This document shows, in pieces, positions 60,066 through 64,000 of a DNA stretch of 64,000 nt. The stretch comes from Planctomycetaceae bacterium. GTDB taxonomy: Bacteria; Planctomycetota; UBA1135; GCA-002686595. The notes under the pieces are model-generated. The model ran no database searches. It saw nothing but the letters and a program-made list of their open reading frames with translations, and was not told where the DNA came from. The stretch spans positions 62,001 to 126,000 of the forward strand of contig WGMC01000023.1 of NCBI GenBank assembly GCA_016125265.1, given 5' to 3'. How positions within the stretch are numbered: the first letter of the stretch is position 1; each line of letters starts with the position of its first letter. Made by a program: the position numbers and the translations under genes.

Positions 60066-61613
60066 ATGCAAGCAGCTAGCCGCAGCACGCCGCGCCCCCC
60101 GGCCGTGGCCCTCCTAGTCGGCCTTACGACCCTCGCCCTTGGGGCCTCCTGCAGCGAGCGCGAGCGGCCCGACGTGGTCCTGATCGTCGTCGACACCCTG
60201 CGCGCGGACAAGCTCTCGACCTACGGCTACCCGCGGCCCACCGCGCCGTTCCTCGACAAGCTCGCCGCGGAGGGCACGCTGTTCGAGGACACCACGTCCC
60301 AGAGTTCGTGGACCCTGCCGTCGATGGTGTCGCTGTTCACCGGCCAGTACCTGACCGAGTACCGCGACTTCATCGACGAAGCCACGCCGACGCTGCCCGA
60401 GAGTTTCGCTCGCGCGGGGTACCGCACCGTCGGCGCGTCGGCGAACATCCTGCTCACGCCCCAGGCGGGCTTCATCCGCGGCTTCGAACACTACGACCCG
60501 AGCCCGCGACCTCGCACCGAGGAGAACAGCGCGTTCACGGCCCGGGACATCGACGAGTTGCTGACCGACATCGACGCGCCGCTGCGCCGCGCCCTGCGCC
60601 GCGATGCGGACGGCAAACGGCCGCCGGTGTTCTTCTACCTGCAGCCGTTCGATCCGCACGACCCGTACGTCAACCACGAGCGGTTGCAGGACGTTCTGCC
60701 GCCGATCGACATCCTGAAGATCGCGCCGCTCGACTGGCAGCGCGAGCGGTTCGCGGGGCAGGGTCCCGCGGGTCCTCCGGGCAGTCCGAACTGGTTCAAC
60801 GAATGGCGTTTCATGGACGCCAACCGCGCCTACTACGACCTCGAGGTGCGGCACACGGACGAACGCCTCGCCGAGGCCGTCGAGCATTGGCGCACGTTGG
60901 GTCTCTTCGACAACACGATCCTCGCTTTTGTCAGCGACCACGGCGAGGGCCTATGGGACCACGTCAGCTTGATGCGCGACCAAGAGCTGGCCCAGTCGCC
61001 GCCGCCACTTTTTTTCTACCAGAAGCACGGCGGGCACCTCTACGAAGAGGCGGTGCGCACACCCTTCCTGCTGTGGGGCGCCGGTGTTCCCGCGGGGAAA
61101 CGCGTTTCCGAACCGGTTGAGAACATCGACCTCTTCCCGACGTTGCTCGAGCTGTGCGGGTTGCCCGTACCGGGACGCCTCGACGGCAAGAGCCTGGTCC
61201 CCGCATTGCGCGGGCGGACTCCGCGGCGCGACTTCGTGCACAGCTTCGTGCTGCACGGCACGTCCATCCGCGAGCTGTCCAGCGGGCTCAAGTTGGTGGA
61301 GCCGTCCGCCTACGCGCGCACACGTGTGGGCAACTCACCCGAGCTCTACGACCTCTCCGCCGACCCGGAAGAACGTGTGAACCTGGCGGCGCAACGCCCC
61401 GACGAAGTGGCGCGGCTCTCCGCGGAGATCGCCAAGTGGCGCGCGCGTTACCCAACGCCCACGACCATCGGCCAGCGTCCCGACGCGGCCCGCTCCCGCA
61501 TGCTGCAGGACCTCGGTTACACGGGCGGGCACGTCGGGGAAGACGTCGAAACGAGCAGCGACGACAAGAGCGCGACGTCCGCGCCCGTTACGGAGCCGCC
61601 GCCCCAACGCTGA
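60066..61613 (+). CDS. Alkaline-phosphatase-superfamily ('sulfatase') lipoprotein with Thr nucleophile
   Basis: A 515-residue lipoprotein (lipobox LGASC). The sulfatase/phosphatase fold is clear: VVLIVVDTLRADKLSTYGY holds the first metal ligands, FVSDHGEGLWD the DH pair, KHGGHLYEEAVRTPFLLWG a later ligand, and the usual C-terminal NIDLFPTLLELCGL. At the nucleophile position the motif reads SSWTLPSM, so Thr83 stands where sulfatases have Cys or Ser for formylglycine; the CxPxR signature is absent. It therefore cannot mature as a formylglycine sulfatase and is more likely a phosphodiesterase, phosphonate hydrolase or phosphotransferase-like enzyme. It lies just downstream of the M14 gene and its end overlaps the convergent subtilisin gene by 26 bases. 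Confidence 0.85.
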   Translation: MQAASRSTPRPPAVALLVGLTTLALGASCSERERPDVVLIVVDTLRADKLSTYGYPRPTAPFLDKLAAEGTLFEDTTSQSSWTLPSMVSLFTGQYLTEYRDFIDEATPTLPESFARAGYRTVGASANILLTPQAGFIRGFEHYDPSPRPRTEENSAFTARDIDELLTDIDAPLRRALRRDADGKRPPVFFYLQPFDPHDPYVNHERLQDVLPPIDILKIAPLDWQRERFAGQGPAGPPGSPNWFNEWRFMDANRAYYDLEVRHTDERLAEAVEHWRTLGLFDNTILAFVSDHGEGLWDHVSLMRDQELAQSPPPLFFYQKHGGHLYEEAVRTPFLLWGAGVPAGKRVSEPVENIDLFPTLLELCGLPVPGRLDGKSLVPALRGRTPRRDFVHSFVLHGTSIRELSSGLKLVEPSAYARTRVGNSPELYDLSADPEERVNLAAQRPDEVARLSAEIAKWRARYPTPTTIGQRPDAARSRMLQDLGYTGGHVGEDVETSSDDKSATSAPVTEPPPQR

Positions 61614-63879
61614 CACTCACGGTGTTGCTGGCAAATGGCGCCCAGTTCTGCTCGGGCACCGGATCGACGACCAGGAACGCGTGGTGGAGTTGGGTGCCGA
61701 CGAGCCCGGGCGCCATCACCTTGCTCAGATCGATGCGCGCGGCTGCGCGCCCCGCTGCATCCAACGTGCCAAACGTCTGCACGAGCGGGCCCTGGTTGGG
61801 GTACGAGCCGGTGAACGCCGTGTAGGCATCGGTCACGAGGAACAGCTCCACTCCGGGCCCGAGCTCGATGCTAGGTGACGTGCCGGTGCCCGATCCCAAC
61901 ACCCAGTAGAGCTCGCCGCCGTACTCCGCACCCGCATCGAGGCGCAGGTCGAGCACGCCGCCGAGGTTTACGTGCGCCGCCGAGGCGAGGAGTGCGTCGC
62001 AGCCCTGTTGCGCGGCGAGTTGCAGGGCTGCGTGGGTGTTGGGCACGCCGTGGCCGTGGATGTCGTCCGGCTCGTCGGCGCGGTCCGCGCTGGAGAGCAA
62101 CGCGTCGCGCACGGCCGCGGGGTCCCACGTGGGGAAGGCCTCGAACAAGAGCGCGGCGGCGCCGGCGATGTGGGGCGCGGCGAAGCTGGTGCCGAGCGCG
62201 ATGGTGTACGCCGGAAGTTCGCCGTGGCTGTAGTCGCCGGCGATCTGGTACATGGGACCCGGAGGCACGTGTTTGTCGAGCAGCGTGATCGTGCCCGCGC
62301 CCGGTCCCAGGAGGTCGGGTTTCGACAGTCCGTCGATGCGCGGTCCGCGGCTCGAGAAAACGGCGACGGCGCCCTCCTCGATCGTGGGGTAACTGTGTGT
62401 TTGCCCGCTCGCGTCCACCCACGTGTCGCGGTGTGCAAACGCGCCGACGGTGAGCGCCGTGTCGGCGACGCCCGGCGTCATCAGCGTGCCCGAAGGATCG
62501 CTGCCCACGAACAGTCCGAGGCCCTGCCAACGGGTCAAGTGGAACGAAACGGGCTCGATGGGCTCCAACGGAGCTTCGCCCACCCACCGCACTTGGAAGT
62601 CGAACGCCTGGTACTCGCCGGGCTCGACACTGACGTTGAGTTCGTACCCGCGCGACTCGGTCCCGCGGTCGCTCCAGTCGTAGGGCAACGCGTCGAACTG
62701 CGAGCCCGGAACGGGTTCGAGCAACACCAACTCGAGGTTGTCGTCCCCCACCACCCCGTCGCGCCAGCCGAGCTGCAAGCGCTGCACCTCCTCGTAGCGC
62801 GCGGGCAGCACGTTGAAGAACTCGAGGCGGAAGACGGCGCTCGGCTGCTCGGGCGACGCGGTCCCCGAAACGTGGCGCCGGGCGTTGCCTTCGTTGCCGG
62901 CGGCGGCGACCACCAACGCGCCCGCCGCGGTCGCGGCGTCGATGGCCTGGCACAGCGCTCCGCTCCCGTCCATGAACGGGTCGTAGGAGCCGTGGCTCAG
63001 GTTGACGACGCGGCAACCGTCGAGGAGGGCCTGCTGGATGCCGGCGATCAGCGACGCTTCCGTGGAGATCCCGAGGTTGTCGTCGCCGGTTTTGTAGAAG
63101 CACAGCTCCGCGCCCGGCGCTGAACCCGCGTAGCGACCGGTCGACAGAATCCCCCGTCCGAGCGCCGCCCCGGCCACCATCGTGCCGTGGGCGGACACCT
63201 GGCTCGCCACCTCGTTCGACCACTCGGAGGGGTCCTCCCCATCCGTCAGGTCGAGCGCCACCGCCGGGATGGGCAGGTCCGGATGGGAGATGTCGAGCCC
63301 CGCGTCCAGCACGCCGATCCGCACGCCGTAGCCGCTGCGCGGAAACACACAATCACCCTGCAGCACGGGTTCGACGCCGATCAGTGCCCGCGCGACGTCG
63401 TCCTGGGGTTCGAAGGTGCGCTCGAGTTGGTCGATGCGCACCACGCCTGGCAACTGCGACGCCGCGGCCAGGGAGTTCCACGGCGCGCGCAGCAGCAGGC
63501 GGCCGTTGCCGTGGCGACCGGGCACTGCGGGCAGAGATCCGGTGCCGAGGGCGGTGATGTCGAGCTCCGCGAGCGCGGCCCAGAGTTCGGGCCCGGGGGC
63601 CCCATCGAGCTCCATGGCGATCCGGACGGACGCGGCGGCGAGTGGCAGGCCGAGTTCGCGGCCACGCCGGAGGAGGGCCGCATCCCGCGTGCCGGACGCC
63701 GCATCCGCGAGGGCGGCCCGGGCCGCGGCGCCTGCGCGCAGTTCGGCGCAGAGGCGGGGGCGCTCGGCGCTTCCCAGGCCAGGGACCGCCGCCGCAACGC
63801 GGTCCGCGGACAGTGGCGCGCAGGACAGAAGGGCAGCGAGGGCCAAGCGCGTTGCGCACGGAGCGGATTTCCTGGACAC
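61588..63879 (-). CDS. Secreted subtilisin-family (S8) serine protease
   Basis: A 763-residue exported protease. The signal peptide is followed by a propeptide-like region to about residue 175. The catalytic triad is complete: Asp192 (GVLDAGLDISHPDL), His231 (SAHGTMVAGAALG) and Ser565 (GTSFAAPHIAGAAALL), with the oxyanion Asn in AAAGNEGN. An insertion of about 150 residues lies between the Asn and the Ser strands (about 340-490). The C-terminal 120 residues (YWVLGSGTGTSPS, FLVTDAYTAFTG, GTLDAAGRAAARID, LHHAFLVVD, SNTVSVSVG) share a module with the secreted protein at 26709-28382. Translation starts at GTG. It probably degrades extracellular protein or processes surface proteins. Confidence 0.88.
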   Translation of the reverse strand: MSRKSAPCATRLALAALLSCAPLSADRVAAAVPGLGSAERPRLCAELRAGAAARAALADAASGTRDAALLRRGRELGLPLAAASVRIAMELDGAPGPELWAALAELDITALGTGSLPAVPGRHGNGRLLLRAPWNSLAAASQLPGVVRIDQLERTFEPQDDVARALIGVEPVLQGDCVFPRSGYGVRIGVLDAGLDISHPDLPIPAVALDLTDGEDPSEWSNEVASQVSAHGTMVAGAALGRGILSTGRYAGSAPGAELCFYKTGDDNLGISTEASLIAGIQQALLDGCRVVNLSHGSYDPFMDGSGALCQAIDAATAAGALVVAAAGNEGNARRHVSGTASPEQPSAVFRLEFFNVLPARYEEVQRLQLGWRDGVVGDDNLELVLLEPVPGSQFDALPYDWSDRGTESRGYELNVSVEPGEYQAFDFQVRWVGEAPLEPIEPVSFHLTRWQGLGLFVGSDPSGTLMTPGVADTALTVGAFAHRDTWVDASGQTHSYPTIEEGAVAVFSSRGPRIDGLSKPDLLGPGAGTITLLDKHVPPGPMYQIAGDYSHGELPAYTIALGTSFAAPHIAGAAALLFEAFPTWDPAAVRDALLSSADRADEPDDIHGHGVPNTHAALQLAAQQGCDALLASAAHVNLGGVLDLRLDAGAEYGGELYWVLGSGTGTSPSIELGPGVELFLVTDAYTAFTGSYPNQGPLVQTFGTLDAAGRAAARIDLSKVMAPGLVGTQLHHAFLVVDPVPEQNWAPFASNTVSVSVGAAAP

Positions 63880-63966
63880 GATGCGAACGGATTTGGGTCT
63901 GGGTTCCCTTCGGAACGTCGGCGCGACGCGCCCAACGGGCAGCGCCGCGGGCTATCCTCGGGATTC

Positions 63967-64000
63967 GTGGAGCAACTCGTGATCTTTGCGCGCTTTCCGA
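63967..64000 (+). CDS. Start of a possible TIGR04282-type glycosyltransferase (runs off the window)
   Basis: A GTG at 63967 opens a frame reading M-E-Q-L-V-I-F-A-R-F-P to the window edge. This resembles the beginning of TIGR04282/DUF2064 glycosyltransferases, which start with a hydrophobic strand followed by a P-x-P-G-x-x-K-T-R-L motif just beyond the point where this window ends. Eleven residues are not proof. It is divergent from the subtilisin gene, 87 bases away. Confidence 0.4.
   Translation, partial: MEQLVIFARFP

Noticed and set aside
1..64000. tRNA, rRNA, transposase or prophage genes
   Set aside because: Looked for cloverleaf arms, conserved rRNA stretches and DDE-type or phage motifs by eye; none found.

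Overview
The window is very GC-rich bacterial DNA (roughly 70% by eye) with compact genes on both strands. The gene content fits a member of the Planctomycetota or a close relative: many large secreted or lipid-anchored proteins with FG-GAP/ASPIC repeats, beta-propellers and beta-helices, a subtilisin, an M14 peptidase, a 'sulfatase'-fold lipoprotein, a STAND NTPase and a TIR-WD40 protein. This placement is inferred from gene content only. No rRNA, tRNA, CRISPR array, transposase or phage gene was seen.

Layout. 1-5552 is the edge of an exopolysaccharide locus (two glycosyltransferases, a secreted sugar dehydrogenase, a Wzx-type flippase). 5651-7870 is a Tat-exported molybdenum hydroxylase. 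8405-19635 is a two-gene NRPS/PKS assembly line: formyltransferase, truncated condensation-like region, adenylation domain interrupted by a luciferase-like monooxygenase, and carrier protein, followed by KS-AT-KR-DH-ACP-TE. 19649-20418 is a repeat island: twenty-six 19-bp tandem units between two inverted hairpin-rich arms. 20458-23468 (minus strand) resumes the polysaccharide locus with Wza-, Wzz- and CpsD-like genes, the last lacking the Walker A lysine.

23656-31554 (minus strand) holds secreted proteins and a nitroreductase. The largest, an FG-GAP/ASPIC/thioredoxin-like lipoprotein, is interrupted by one in-frame TGA with a hairpin just downstream. I read it as a candidate selenoprotein; the alternative is a nonsense mutation. 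31835-34483 holds a frameshifted small membrane-protein gene and an ECF sigma factor operon. 34544-41045 holds a beta-helix protein, a 14-repeat beta-propeller protein and a tandem pair of paralogous membrane-anchored proteins. 41492-45606 is a run of small plus-strand genes.

46135-50552 is a LodA/LodB-type pair for a cysteine tryptophylquinone (CTQ) oxidase. The LodA homologue is fused to what looks like a heme-oxygenase-like non-heme iron oxidase domain. 50603-56882 carries a DUF4062-like/STAND/TPR protein and a membrane TIR-WD40 protein, a possible defence or signalling pair. 57121-63879 holds a secreted M14 peptidase, an alkaline-phosphatase-superfamily lipoprotein and a convergent subtilisin. 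A glycosyltransferase-like gene appears to start at the right edge.

How the genes work together: the two polysaccharide blocks would together supply sugar transfer, flipping, chain-length control and outer-membrane export, with the NRPS/PKS lying between them. The CTQ oxidase and its flavoprotein partner overlap and are surely co-expressed. Most remaining genes encode envelope or extracellular proteins typical of a particle- or biofilm-associated lifestyle.
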